Below are positions 1 through 11,100 of a stretch of 64,000 nucleotides of DNA, piece after piece; the first letter of the stretch is position 1; each line of letters opens with the position of its first letter. The notes under the pieces are model-generated. The model was not told the origin of the DNA. It did no database searches and saw nothing but the letters and a program-made list of their open reading frames with translations. The translations under genes and the position numbers were made by a program. Source of the DNA: Catonia carolina (Eukaryota; Arthropoda; Insecta; Hemiptera; Achilidae); the NCBI GenBank assembly GCA_035578175.1, contig JAQMRL010000001.1, positions 371,001,720 to 371,065,719 on the forward strand, given 5' to 3'.

Positions 1-1138
1 TGAAAGATTAACATTAGTTCACCTATTTTACATTCTAGGTTAGTTCTTTTAGATACGTACTGGCAGATTCTTCTTTTATCTTCTTATTTCTTGCCTTATA
101 TTATTGTGATCAGTATTATCCTGCAAATGTCTGGTCTGTTGCCAGTATTTCCAGTATTTCCTTTTAATTAAAATTAGACTTCTTATCTCCTTCAGATAAT
201 TATTTTCTATAGCACTTCTGATTATAGGAGTACTTTCACATGCCGCTCGCTAATTATTGTTCATCAATGTTTCTACTTCGGAGACAGTTGATCTTCTGTT
301 TGCAGCGGTACTCTTAAATCAATTTTATCCTTCAGAATCTGTTTAAATTTGTCCCAGTCAATAAATTTATTTACTAAGACATTCTGATCTCTGGTGATTA
401 TAATATCACTCAGGGTTATAATGTTGGCAATTGATCAAAGCTTAAATTGTAAATTTCCTCCACATTTATGCAATTGCTTCCTGTGTCCCTTATTATAAAA
501 AAATCCAACTATAGTAGTTTGCACATTTAGTTGACACAATGGACCAGTATAGGGCAATGTAATTCTTACAGGGCTCTGACTGCTACTAGCACATACATAA
601 ATATCGGCTTTGTAGATCAATCAATACCATATAATCGCAAGGTTTACTAAATTATCGTGAAATATTTTTTCGATATCTGTACTGAGAAAGATATTTTAGG
701 TTTGTAATAACAGATTGCATCATTTGTTTAAATTTATCACGCAGTGATTAGAAAGTCTGGCAAGGGAATGTGGAGATGACATTAGTAGGTCTGCAGTAAA
801 ATAAATAAGATATTCATTTTAACCCCACTAATAGAAGAAAACATTTTTAGTTTTTTTAAATTTTTACAATTCATTAAACATTCTGCATAATATATCATTT
901 TTTTCTGTTAAGCAAAACTTGAATTGCAGTTCTACCTTAACAAATACGTGTTCTACAGAGGTTTAAAAAATGTATTTATATTTGCATACAGATGCCTTTA
1001 ATTGATGTTTTTAGTTGCGCTAATAGCAGTGACAATTCCCATAAGATACATTGTCAACTGAACGTGCAAACGACTATAGTCAAGAGTTTTATTTATATCA
1101 GTTGGACAGTAAGCAGGCTTTCCGGTAGACGTGAAGAA
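1..1138. other. AT-rich flank with a short inverted repeat
   Basis: No gene is recognised. The stretch 500-600, read on the minus strand, resembles 1008-1095 read on the plus strand. Both contain TTGTCAACTRAAYGTGCAAAC followed by GACTATAGT or CTACTATAGT, and both can be read as the short peptide CQLNVQTTIV. The right copy lacks about 30 bp. This looks like the two arms of a decayed inverted-repeat element or two opposed copies of one repeat. Its family is unknown to me. Confidence 0.5.
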
Positions 1139-1342
1139 GCATCTCATTTTAATTTTTTTTTTTTTTTTTGTTTAACGTCAGACTGTTCTGCAATTACTGC
1201 TAATGCAGACAGTGAATGATGAAATGATTTTTTTGTAACGTATGAAAAATGCCGTGCCTGAATGGGATTCGAACCCAAGACCGCATGATGAGAGGCGAGC
1301 ACGTAACCAACTTCGCCAATGCGGCCGGCATCTCATTTTAAT
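1139..1342 (-). mobile_element. tRNA-derived SINE 1, subtype b, with 15-bp target duplication
   Basis: On the minus strand, a tRNA-like head with a B box (GGTTCGAATCCC) near 1265-1276 is followed by a body with CTGCATTAGCAGTAATTGCA and ends in poly-A (poly-T at 1154-1169 on the plus strand). The direct repeat GCATCTCATTTTAAT flanks it at 1139-1153 and 1328-1342 and defines the insertion exactly. SINEs are transcribed by RNA polymerase III and copied by LINE machinery. Other copies are near 12683, 15354, 23378 and 48866, all on the minus strand. Confidence 0.85.
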
Positions 1343-2660
1343 GGCTGCTTTGTATAGTTCTCTGCCTTTCTCAGTAGTCAGTCTTCATTAAAAGCATATC
1401 TTAGTGGGCATTAGGCAGAAGCAAGGGTTAATACAGTACTGCCGAATTGCTAAGAACGCTGGTTTAAGCATGCGCAGTGGAAGCTTACAGCCCATATACC
1501 CCTCCGCTCTTGTCACTCATACAACTGCCATACAGGCTGTAAAAAAAAGTTTGTACATACAGTACATTAGCTGTGATTTATAGTTATTTACGTTCAAAAC
1601 AATTTAAAAAAATAGCCTAATTTTGGATGCTTCGTAATAAATACCACGCTTACATTCACTGTAGGCCTATTTGTACTATACACCCATTCACAACGTCTGT
1701 ATACATTTAGTTGTATTGTCCTTCGCTAATTATTTAGACGTACTAATTTATTAAACGCATAATTGTAGACAAAACAGTGATGCAGTGATTAGTCATAATA
1801 CATTACTAATAGGCATTACTCATTTACTGTTTACATTTCACTGTCAGATTTACTGAACTGTGGCAAGTATTGGGCCTACAAAATGTAAATTGTTTTGTTG
1901 TCTACTTCAGTGCTGCGTTTCATGTTCATACGTAAAGGTCTTTAATAAGTGTATAATAAAAAACCCATTATTTTATTAAATCTTACGATTTCCGAGTTAT
2001 TGTGTTGAATTGTGATAGTTTGTTGAAGTATGTGAGTATAGTGCAGTGTTTGTTAGTATAGTATAGTATAGTATAGTTAGTATGTGTTCATATTTCATTT
2101 GTAATTATATCATTGTTTTTATTATTAGTACATTAGGCCTAGGTCTATTACAAAACCGCACAACCATAAACAAATAGATTACAGGACATTGACATTTTAG
2201 GATGTAGTACATATACGTATAGAATATCAGAACGATAGTTACGGTATTTATAAGTTAAACTTTTCTAACAGCGTGTTGTTCCCCGCTCACGAGTCATCGC
2301 TTGCTACGTATGACTCTGTATGCTATAATACCAGCGTTCTCCATCAAGCGGCCGTACTGTACTTGCTTAGTCTGAATGGTGATTGCCATTGCTTGTATCT
2401 CTTGACTCTTCAAAATATTTTATGTTTTCTTTAATTATTATCACACTGCCTCCTCTAGCACAGTTATCAGGGTATATAACATTATATAAATTGTATTCTT
2501 TCAACTTCATAAAAGAGTGCTTAGAGAAAAGAGTGTTTCCAAGACAAGACCTGGCTCTATTTTACATAGTTCTAAAGTAGGCCTATATTGTAGTGTCTGC
2601 AGTCTCTTCAGTCTCCATTTGCGTTCCATTGCAGAATCCTAATGTTTTCTATACTTACTT
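1343..2660. other. AT-rich non-coding stretch
   Basis: Short open frames only, none with recognisable protein similarity. It contains the simple repeat GTATAGTATAGTATAGTATA near 2055-2078, and three copies of the palindromic octamer TAGGCCTA (about 1672, 2133 and 2579), which is frequent across the window. No splice-linked coding sequence was seen on either strand. Confidence 0.5.
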
Positions 2661-2663
2661 ACA

Positions 2664-3730
2664 ATGCTATTTTATATAATAAATTTATACAATAAAATTT
2701 CACTAACCTTTTCAGCTGCCTTGAAACCTACTATCTACTACTTACATGTGTTTTGGTGGATTCACCATCGTCAGATTACACATTGTCTAAAATTGAAACT
2801 AAAATTTTTATTTAAAATCTATAGAAGATATTACATCTTCAGTCATCTATAAAAAACTGTACAGTTATTCTACTCTATCTTTTCTCATATATTTATTATA
2901 GACAGTAGCACTCTGTATCAATTCATCATTCTTAAATTTGATTTGTTTGTTTAAAATGTTCTGCTTTTTCTCTTTTAAATGTTAAATAAATTGTTTAAAA
3001 TGTTTTGCTTTTTCTCTTTTAAATGTTAAATATGGAATATCTCATATTTCTAAATCTTTCTTTTATTTTCTCTTACACTGTTCTATTATATTGAAATGTT
3101 TGTCTATTTTACCAAACTTGTGTTTTTTCTCTTATATGATCGGTATAATTTGTAATGTAATTTTCTTATAATTATTATATAATTATAATATAATTTTATG
3201 TTTATAATTTTCTTATGCTCATTAAGAAAACTATGAGTTTATGACTATCATATCAAATTAAACCAGTCATAAAATAGGAAAAAACACAAGTTTGGTCAAA
3301 TAGACAAACATTTCAATATAATACAATAGTGTAAAATAAAAAATAAAAATAAGATTGAAAAATATGAGATGTTCCATACTTATAAACATTTAAAAGAGCA
3401 AAAGCAGGAGATACTAAATGCTAAATACTAAGTGATACTAAATGCTGCTGCCATCTGTATTAAATATGAAAAGGGATAGATTAGAATAACTGAACAATGT
3501 TATATAGATAATTGAAGATGTAATATATTCCATAGTTTTAAATTTAAATTTTTAAAGTTTTTATTAATAATGTCTACTGACAATGGTGGATGGACTGAAA
3601 CACGTGTAAGTAGTAGATAGTAGGGATTAAGACAGCTAAAAAGGTTAGTGAAAATGATTGTATAGAGTTATTATGTAAAATAGTTTTGATGAAAATTATT
3701 GTATAGAGTTATTATGTAAAATAGTTTGAT
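2664..3730. repeat. 1.05-kb foldback (long inverted repeat)
   Basis: Two arms of about 0.5 kb face each other around a centre near 3190. The left outer end (TTTCACTAACCTTTTCAGCTG, 2699-2718) pairs with the right outer end (CAGCTAAAAAGGTTAGTGAAA, about 3633-3653). The inner blocks near 3085-3122 and 3288-3328 also pair. The left arm carries a 44-bp tandem duplication near 2950-3035 (GTTTAAAATGTTYTGCTTTT), and the right end carries a tandem copy of TTATTGTATAGAGTTATTATG. A single-arm relative is at about 13520-13722. No coding capacity was seen. Confidence 0.75.
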
Positions 3731-3790
3731 TTCAAGCTGCGGATGCATTATAAAGACTTATTTTATTATTTTACAAAGATGGTTATTTTT

Positions 3791-4300
3791 ACTTTCTCTT
3801 GCCTATGTGAATATATAGGAAAGAAAGTATTGTTTTCATGTTGATTTTTCGAAATCGAGTTTTCACTGGATATAACTTATAAATTTGTGTGTGTTTGAGA
3901 ACAAAATATCTCAAGAACGGAACATTATACAAAGTTGGAACTTTTAGGTACTACTAGAGGACTTCAGAGGGCCCGGCATGCTGATAAGCGTACTTTTCCA
4001 CTCAGTGAGGAAGGCAACGGTAAACCACCTCACTCCTCGTTTTACTTAGTAAAACCTCTACAGGTTCAAACCAGCCTTTTGGCTGATGACCTAAACAACA
4101 ACAACAGAGGACTGGAAGTAGTAGTTTATTCATGTCATTTTTCACTTTTTTGCAATTTTCTCAAAAACGAGTCTTACAAATTTTTAAATTGCAATTTTCT
4201 CAAAAACTGGTCTTACAAATTTAAAAAAAAAATCACCCTTATTATAATTTTTATACTCTACATGATAGGGTACGTGAATAAAGATATAATATTTTACAGT
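3791..4300 (+). mobile_element. Helentron-like repeat, copy 1 (3'-truncated)
   Basis: Begins with the family's 5' end ACTTTCTCTTGCCTATGTGA and the hairpin partner ATATAGGAAAGAAAGT. It follows the family through CGGAACATTATACAAAGTTG and the TTTTTCACTTTTTTGCAATTT region, then stops near 4300. The (GT)n tract has shrunk to GTGTGTGT. It contains SINE 3 at 3964-4105. It has no coding capacity; see the intact-looking copies at 49185 and 54100 for the full structure. Confidence 0.8.
3956..4113 (+). mobile_element. SINE 3 (142 bp) inserted in Helentron-like copy 1
   Basis: The insert 3964-4105 is flanked by the direct repeat AGAGGACT (3956-3963 and 4106-4113). Removing it and one repeat restores the Helentron-like sequence. 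It contains CCACTCCTCGTTTTACTTAG and GGTTCAAACCAGCCTTTTGG, and ends CCTAAACAACAACAAC. GGTTCAAACC resembles a polymerase III B box. A second copy lies on the minus strand near 29395-29560, and a 3' fragment near 46925-46970. Confidence 0.8.
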
Positions 4301-4429
4301 AAGACGTAAACATTAAGCTACTGCACTGTTGTTTGGTTGCAAGACAAGGGATGTGGACACCAACAGAATACCTTGCTGTGCCAGTTTTAACTGTTCATGT
4401 TTTACTTTTACTACTGTGTCACGGTAAAT

Positions 4430-5333
4430 GATTTTAATGTTCACATCATATCTGTAAACAATTATGATCAATTTCTCAAAATTAATAATAATTGGTCAAA
4501 AATACAATCTTGCTTTTTAATACATATTTATATAATAACATTTAAATAACCTGATAATTAACATAACAATATAAATAAATGATAAATGATTTTAAAATCA
4601 TTTTAAAGGGTAAATCATTTTAATGTTCATCATATCCATAAACAATTATGATCAATTTCTCAAAATTAATAAAAATTAGTCAAAAATACAATCTCGCTTT
4701 TTAATACAAATATAATAACATTTAAATAACCTGATAATTAACATAACAATATAAATAAAAACGTTTTTAACAAATAACTTATTCTAATGCTTAATTTCTC
4801 AATGTTCACCAATTAAAACATGAATAAAGATAATTATTGTTCAAAAATACAAAATATCTTACTTATTAATACAAAAATACAATAACATTTTTATTAATAC
4901 AAAAATACAATAACATTTAAATAACCTGATAATTAACAATATAAATAAGAACGTCATAACACAAATAAATTAGCATCCTAATGCTAAAAAAATACAATCT
5001 TGCTTTTTAATACAAATACAATAACATTTAAATAACCTGATAATTAACATAATTCTTAACATTATTGGTCAAAAATACAACATATTGCTTTTTAATACAA
5101 ATACAATAACATTTAAATAACCTGATACTTAACAAAACAATATAAATAAGAACGCATTAACACAAATAACTTTGCATCTAATGCTCAATTTCTCAATGTT
5201 CACCAGGATATAATTTAAAATATGAATAAAGATATATATTGGTAAAAAATACAATATCTTACTTTTTAGTACAATAACCTGATAATTAGTATAACACTAT
5301 AAATAACAAAGTCTTTACTAATAACTTAGCATC
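4430..5333 (-). repeat. Six-unit degenerate repeat array in the mannosidase 3' UTR region
   Basis: The block AACCTGATAATTAACATAAC recurs at about 4549, 4729, 4924, 5036, 5119 and 5278 (plus-strand reading), with small changes. Between these anchors lie related phrases such as TCAAAAATACAATCTTGC, ACTTAGCATCCTAATG and TCTCAATGTTCACCA. Units range from roughly 80 to 195 bp, so this is a diverged array with internal deletions. The last unit runs into the terminal exon: its AACTTAGCATCCTAATG phrase covers the mannosidase stop codon. The array therefore probably arose by duplication of the 3' end of the gene. Confidence 0.8.
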
Positions 5334-5567
5334 CTAATGTTCTTTTTCGAATACATTTTCATTATATTTAACACCAATAAGGAAAGTTCTAATCTGCATT
5401 GGAATAAGTTGTATTTCTGGTGAATTTATAGTAATCAGTGATTTTTTGTAACTTTTTTTTATCTGTTCCTTTGAGTTCCATTTTAACCGATTTAAATCTT
5501 TCAATTTCAAGTTTCCTCCTAATGTCATTTCTTGAATAGATTTTATTGTGAATGGAAAAAATATTTT
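5334..5567 (-). CDS. MAN2B1: Lysosomal alpha-mannosidase, terminal exon with stop codon
   Basis: The last exon codes for 77 residues and a TAG stop. KIFFPFTIKSIQEMTLGGN matches the family's (L)FspftI.siqEttLgaN. LNRLKW and IQLIPMQIRTFLIGVKY match RL.W and l.PMqIRTFl..v, the conserved C-terminus. The acceptor CTTTAACAG precedes 5567 and the frame starts in phase 0, agreeing with exon 9. The sequence downstream of the stop (below 5334) is a tandem-like array whose units repeat the stretch around the stop codon. A minus-strand AATAAA is present near 4890, but I cannot say where the transcript ends. Confidence 0.93.
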   Translation of the reverse strand, partial: KIFFPFTIKSIQEMTLGGNLKLKDLNRLKWNSKEQIKKSYKKSLITINSPEIQLIPMQIRTFLIGVKYNENVFEKEH

Positions 5568-6117
5568 CTGTTAAAGGCACATAATATGTTAATTAAAATT
5601 TTTCCAGTAAATATGTTAAATATTTTTTAAAAATTTATTTAGTTTTTAGATATTGATCATTAGGTACTAAGCGTTCTGGAATAGATGGCTTTTAAAAGTT
5701 ATTATTTCAATCTTCAAGTGGAGAATCAAATTTAGGATCTCACACTTTGAATCTTTGCAACCCAATCAATACAACTTGTAGGGGAAGGGAACCATGTATG
5801 GAATAGGGTCTTATAATGGAATATTAGAGTTTTTCTGGACAGGATGTTGGAAATCCTGATCTTCTCGCACCATTGGTTATACCGACAGAAACAAATACTT
5901 GATTAAGTTTGAGCCGAGATTTGAAGATGTTTGGTTTGGTTACATACTAATTAAGTGTTAGTAGTGATTTTTCTGGCGATACTATCAGGACGTTATTATT
6001 TTGTATGTGTGTTCTATGTCAATTTTTTCTCCATTATGGCTGGCATCTTATTATGGAATATATGTGAAGTTCCCAATATGGAATACTATGGGTTAATTTT
6101 CTAGGCGCAGGCCTAAG

Positions 6118-8791
6118 AAGTTAATTCAGGAGGTCTTGGACTACTGGGACCACCTAGACCAAGCAATCTCCCAGATCCCCAAGAATCACGTCAAAATTCT
6201 ACTGGGAGATTTCAATGCACAGTTGGGACGGGAAAGACAATACAAAGACATCCTGGGAAGATACCCAGTCCACAGGCGGACAAATAAAAATGGCCAGTTG
6301 CTGATCGAACTCTGCAGAAAGTATGGGCTGATCTCCAAGTCAACTTATTTTAAGAAAAAACCCAAAGCCATGAAGACCTGGAAACATCCAGACTGGAGGA
6401 AAGGTGAATTTCAGTTGGACCATGTCTTCATGGATAAATTCCACCATAAAGAAATTCAAAATGTAAAATCCATGAGAGGAACAGACACTGGTTCGGATCA
6501 TTACATGCTGAAAATTAAACTCAAGTTTACGGCACCAAGACGCCAAAAATCAGAAAGGAAACCGCAAACTAAAACATACGATCCCCAGAATTTAAAAAAT
6601 AACAGATATTACACCTTCACACGAGAGGTGAATGCTGACTGGGAAGATTTGGTCCCAGGACTTCAAAACATTGCAAGGGTCACGGCTCCAATCAACAAAA
6701 GAAAGAAACACCCTTGGTGGAACGAGGTTTGTGATGAAGCCCTGGAACTCAGGCATAAGAGGTGGCAAGAGTTTCACAACAGAAACACCGAAGAATCCCT
6801 CCAAGAGTTCAAACAACAGCAAGTATGCACCCAGAAGATTCTGCGGAACGCAAAAAGGGAATACCAGAAAGACGTACTTGAACAAATAGAAACAAATTAC
6901 AAGAAAATGAGTGTTCGAGAATATTACAAAACTTTCAAAACGCAACTTGCAAAATACGACACACCAACACTGACTCTCAGAGACAAGATCGGTAAAATGG
7001 CCCACAACAACAGGGACAATGCTGAGATCCTAGCGGATTCTTTCAGCAGACTTCTTAACTGCGAGGACCCCGAAGAACTTTTTGAAATAGACACATTCAC
7101 AGACATAAAGACCAAACCAGAACACATACTCCCACCAACTTTCGAGGAAGTCAAACAGGCAATTAAGGAAATGAAAAACAACAAGAGCTGCGGGGAAGAC
7201 CTAACCACAACAGAAATCTGGAAGTACGCGCACGATAACGTGCAAAAGAAATTACATAAAAAATTCGGGGAAATTTGGGACGCTGAAAAACTGCCAGACC
7301 ACTGGACAAATGCAATCATATGTCCACTACATAAAAAAGGTCCAAGAACAAATCCAGACAATTACAGAGGTATTTCATTGCTTGATTGTACGTACAAAAT
7401 TTTCTCTAGAGTAATATATAACAGGGTCAGGGAACAACTGGATCACGAACTTGGGGAATATCAGGGAGGATTTAGATCCTGGCGAAGCTGTGCAGATCAG
7501 GTTTTAACATTGAAACTTGTTATGGATTTCTGCAAAAAAAGATCAAAGCCCTTATTTGTAACATTTATTGACTTCAAGAAGGCCTATGATTGCATACATC
7601 GGGAATCGCTACTGAAAGTGCTACGAAATTTTGGACTAGACCCGAAATTGACAAGAATGATAGGACTCACATTGACCAATACTAAGTCCAAAATCAAATT
7701 TCGAGGAGAGTTTTCCAAAGATTTCGAAATAAGAACAGGACTTAGGCAAGGAGATGGCTTGTCCCCGTTGCTTTTTAATTGTGCCTTAGAATACATTATG
7801 AGACTATGGGAAAAAGAGAACCCAGCAAGGATTAGCTGCGGGAAATGCAAAAGTAAAGTTCACCTTGGCTGTCTGGGGTTTGCAGATGACTTGGCCTTGT
7901 TGAGTGGGTCTGTAGAGGAACTAAAGAAACAAGTAACAAGCTTAGGACGGTTAGCGGGAAGGTTTGGACTCAAGATCTCCTTCGAGAAGACGAAAATAAT
8001 TGGGAACACTAACATGGACCCCAGGATTTCAGTGGGAGGTCAAGTAATAGAAGTGGTACGGAATTTCAAGTACTTGGGGGAGGTATTGAACATGAGTTGC
8101 AATGACAGGGAAGCATGGGCGGAAAGGACCAAAAAGTTAATGAGAGCTCAGTTCATCACCCACACCACATACAACAAGAAGTCAATGTCGGTAAATACAA
8201 AGGTAAGACATTACAAAACGGTAATACAACCTGCAGTGACTTACTGTGGAGAGACCCTAACAAAACTGTCACAAAAAACTAAAACCCACAGAATCCTGAC
8301 GTTAGAACGAAGAATCCTTAGAACCTGTATTGTAATCCTTAGAACCTGTAATATACAAAGATAATAGTTGGAGACTGCTACCAAAAAATGAAGTCTATAA
8401 AATTTCGGAGCCAATACTAGACACAATTAGGAAAAAACGAATCTCCTTTTTGGGCCATATCCTTAGAACACCGGAGAACAGAGTACTTAGAAGACTTATT
8501 GAAAGTGTCTGGGATTTTAAAATCGGTTTGAACTGGACGAAGGAGGTCAAGGAGGACTTGGAAAGGTTTGGGTTGACGCTGGAGGATGTGAGGTTCAGGT
8601 CTGAGAGTTATAGAAAGTTGAAGGATCTGGCTTTGGAACCGGAAACCAAGACTAGAAGAGTGCAGAGGGTGACGGAAGAACTCCGGGCTCAGAGATCACA
8701 AAGAATGAGGGAATACCGGGTAAAGATCAAGGCTCAGAGATCGAAGTAGAGTCTTTCAGGTTGTGGCTGAAGTGGTCCATTGTGGCCTCAC

Positions 8792-8827
<36 letters not shown>

Positions 8828-8835
8828 AAGTTAAT
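6118..8835 (+). mobile_element. RTE-type LINE, family A, 5'-truncated, with poly-A tail
   Basis: A 2.70-kb LINE (6126-8827) ends in a tract of about 30 A. The direct repeat AAGTTAAT at 6118-6125 and 8828-8835 is a plausible target-site duplication. The 5' part of the endonuclease is missing. Relatives of the same family are the fragments at 30898-31695 and 51835-52255 and the decayed copy at 61880-63430. It interrupts the pogo-like element and is therefore younger than it. Confidence 0.85.
6136..8749 (+). pseudogene. RTE-type LINE endonuclease-reverse transcriptase (broken)
   Basis: A 742-codon frame (6136-8364) holds the second half of an apurinic-type endonuclease (LLGDFNAQLG, then GSDHYML with the catalytic Asp-His pair). 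The reverse transcriptase follows: FIDFKKAYDCIH (motif A), GLRQGDGLSPLLFN (motif B) and GFADDLALL (motif C, FADD where most have YADD). Near 8320-8360 a 21-bp in-frame tandem duplication of AATCCTTAGAACCTGT is followed by a frameshift. The C-terminus continues in another frame to 8749 (KKRISFLGHILRTPENR). The start shown is not a real start codon because the 5' end is truncated. Confidence 0.9.
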
Positions 8836-8997
8836 ATTATTGTTTAATGTAATATTAATTTAATATGTTTAATTTGATCACCATCGTTTATGAGATTTAT
8901 TTTGTAAAAAATTCTTGAAGCAGCTATTGAGTGATTGGTGATGAAGTCGATTTGTAACTGACGGAAAAGTGAAATTTTTATCAAGAATTTTGTAGGA

Positions 8998-9700
8998 TGC
9001 CGAAGAAGAGTCCTGATGCCAAAGAGAAGCTCAGGATGAAGATAAAATGGTGGGAGGAAGTGAGAAGTTTGTTGAGAAAGACTGGGAAACCTGCAAGAGA
9101 TTTTGACAATAGTGAACTATTTGAAAGAGAATATCTATGAGTTCAAACCGGAGTAACTGCTGTCAAAGCGTTTGCAGTCACAGGAATTTATCCACCAAAC
9201 AGAAATTAATTCTGTTAATGTAGGAGAAAATTCGCAGTCCATTGCTTCATCAGCAGGAACCTTAGTTAGCCCTCATGACATCTCTCCACTGCCAGTTATT
9301 TACCTACAAAAAAAGAAAGGGCGAGGAAGACCAGCAGGAAAGCCAGCTTTAATAACCGGATCAGCTGGATCCAAAAGCAGGAAAGTCAACATCAGATAAA
9401 GGAATAAAACGTAAAGGCCTAAACGTTATATTTCCTAGATTTGATGATGGACCATCAAGAAATGGAGAAGGCATACATACAATCAGAAAAGATCGACTGC
9501 AAAGGAAAAAAAGGAAAGAATCTTGACGAAGACTCCGAAACTGATGAAGATGATGTTGTATCCCTGAGAAGTGAAGTGGCTTCAAAAGATTTTGATTTTA
9601 GAAAGGCCCGAGCAAAATGCGTTAAATGAATTTAACAGAACAAATGCAGATTGTTTTTATTGTCAAGGTGATTACAATAAAGATAAAAAAAGGTGAAAAG
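8998..9700 (+). pseudogene. pogo-like transposase remnant, internally deleted
   Basis: Starts at an ATG near 8998 with MPKKSPDAKEKLRMKIKWWE, which looks like a transposase N-terminus. About 40 codons later it jumps to AVKAFAVTGIYPPNRN and then VSPHDISPLPV, the C-terminal phrases of pogo/jerky-type DDE transposases ('..aFr.tGiyPfn..' then 'iSPLP'). The whole DDE core is missing. The remainder (KKKGRGRPAGKPALITGS, and a Cys-containing end near 9650) is broken by frameshifts and stops. It lies inside the TIR-bounded element 5779-10070, so it cannot be active. Confidence 0.65.
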
Positions 9701-10227
9701 TGGATTCAAATGCTCAAATTGTTATAATTAATGCACTAGTGCTGAAGGGGTTGTTTGTTTGCGATTACTGTGAATAAACTGACTGGATTAATACTTTAGT
9801 GCTTTAAAAACTATGTAGGCAAGTTATGTATCTATTCCAAGTTTCTATATTACAACCCTATGTATTCCATATTAAAATCCTATTTTGTGAATTGAAAAAT
9901 CATGTCTATAAAAAAAAAATATATATATATATTCGTAAATTTAAGATTTTGTATTTTCTAGTTGTGAAATAAACTATTTCTACTATGGATATAAATCAAG
10001 TAATTTCAAATAAGTCCTAGAAACCCAGAAAAATGAAAAAATGATTCCATATTTGGTTTCTTTCCCCTACATAATTTAAAAAAATATATTTTGACGCATA
10101 AATTTGGATTTTTAATGTTTTAAACAAATTATCTGCAGATAATTATGTTTGTTTTTTTATAGGGAGATGTTAAACTTTCTAAAAGCCAAAATTTTATATT
10201 TATGGGTTTCCATTCTCACAACTGATG

Positions 10228-10843
10228 AGACAAAATTAACGCATCACTTTAAAAGATTTTTAAATGGTTTCACAGTATCTTGATGAAATACGTATTACCC
10301 ATATGATCTGGCCAGCCAACAGCCCAGACTTAAATCCTATTGAGGACGTCTTGGTTAACTCATTTTTAAGAGTTTGTGAACATAATGCAGTGAATCTTTA
10401 ACAGCTGTGTCATGTGACTATAGAAGATAGGAAGAAAATCGACTAGGAAGAAATTTAAAACTTGATTCAAGGATGCGAAGGCAGATGCTAGCTGTAATTA
10501 AAGCAAGAGAGGGCTGTACTCGTTACTGAATTACTAATTCATTATAAATCACATCATCATTTAATATTAATTTTTTTCATTATGTATAAACTAAATATGG
10601 AAAGCTCACATTCTTAACGCTTCCATTTTTGTTAAATAAAACTTTGTGTTTTTAAAGCTAATTTATCTTATTTTTTCAGTAAATTACCGTAACAACTAAA
10701 TAATTTTGTTAACATATAATAAATATTGCTTAAAATTATGATAAAAAGAATAACAGTAACAGAAAGAACCTGACATGTTGATGAAAATGATTTTCTTTTG
10801 GATTTAGCTTAAAATTGAACATGATGCGTTAATTTTGTCCAGG
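10228..10843 (+). mobile_element. Tc1-like element relic, copy 1
   Basis: Inverted termini GACAAAATTAACGCATCA (about 10229) and TGATGCGTTAATTTTGTC (about 10822-10839) bound it. The interior has MIWPANSPDLNPIED, the phrase around the third catalytic residue of Tc1 transposases (WPaqSPDLNPIE), then a decayed C-terminus ending LKQERAVLVTE. Several stops are present and the N-terminal two-thirds is missing. A shorter copy with the same ends is at 51186-51622. Confidence 0.75.
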
Positions 10844-10861
10844 ACTTTATTATTGAAATAC

Positions 10862-11100
10862 ATATTTCTACACCACCAGAATACGATTACAGTAAACACT
10901 TACCAATGTTTATAACACTTTCGTGTATCTTGTGAACATCTTCAGTAATGAATTTAAAAAATTCAAATAATCAAAATTAAGAACTTCTTACTACCATGGC
11001 AGATAAGGAATAAAACTATCAAGTAGAAAAATGAATAACTTCTGACAGATAAACATTGGAAAATGTTTACTGTTGCTGTGTTCTGGTAGTTTACAAATAT
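10862..11100. mobile_element. Small MITE with ~50-bp inverted repeats
   Basis: 10862-10913 and 11048-11100 are inverted copies of each other. Both contain CAGTAAAC and CCAATGTTTAT, and CACCACCAGAATAC pairs with the inverse of TGTGTTCTGGTAG. The 130-bp centre has no coding sequence. The whole is about 240 bp, typical of a MITE, but no family or target duplication could be assigned. Confidence 0.6.

Larger units (their letters stand above)
5779..10070 (+). mobile_element. pogo/Tigger-like DNA transposon, interrupted by a LINE
   Basis: The terminal inverted repeats are GGGGAAGGGAACCATGTATG at 5781 and its inexact inverse ending at 10068 (CATATTTGGTTTCTTTCCCC). Each is next to a TA dinucleotide (5779-5780, 10069-10070), the target site of Tc1/mariner-pogo elements. 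TATGGAAT-type subterminal repeats recur near 5798, 5818, 6053, 6080, 9856 and 10047 and may be transposase-binding sites. An RTE-type LINE occupies 6126-8827. Without it the element is about 1.6 kb and is an internally deleted derivative. Confidence 0.75.

Noticed and set aside
1240..1330. A tRNA gene on the minus strand (B box GGTTCGAATCCC)
   Set aside because: It is followed by a SINE body and poly-A and flanked by a 15-bp target duplication, so it is a SINE.
4430..5333. A CRISPR-like array of regular repeats
   Set aside because: Units are diverged, of unequal length, without unique spacers, and in a eukaryotic 3' UTR context.
6340..7850. Several minus-strand ORFs of 68-145 codons opposite the 6.1-kb LINE
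   Set aside because: They are antisense shadows of the reverse-transcriptase frame; no family motifs, and the plus strand has all RT motifs.
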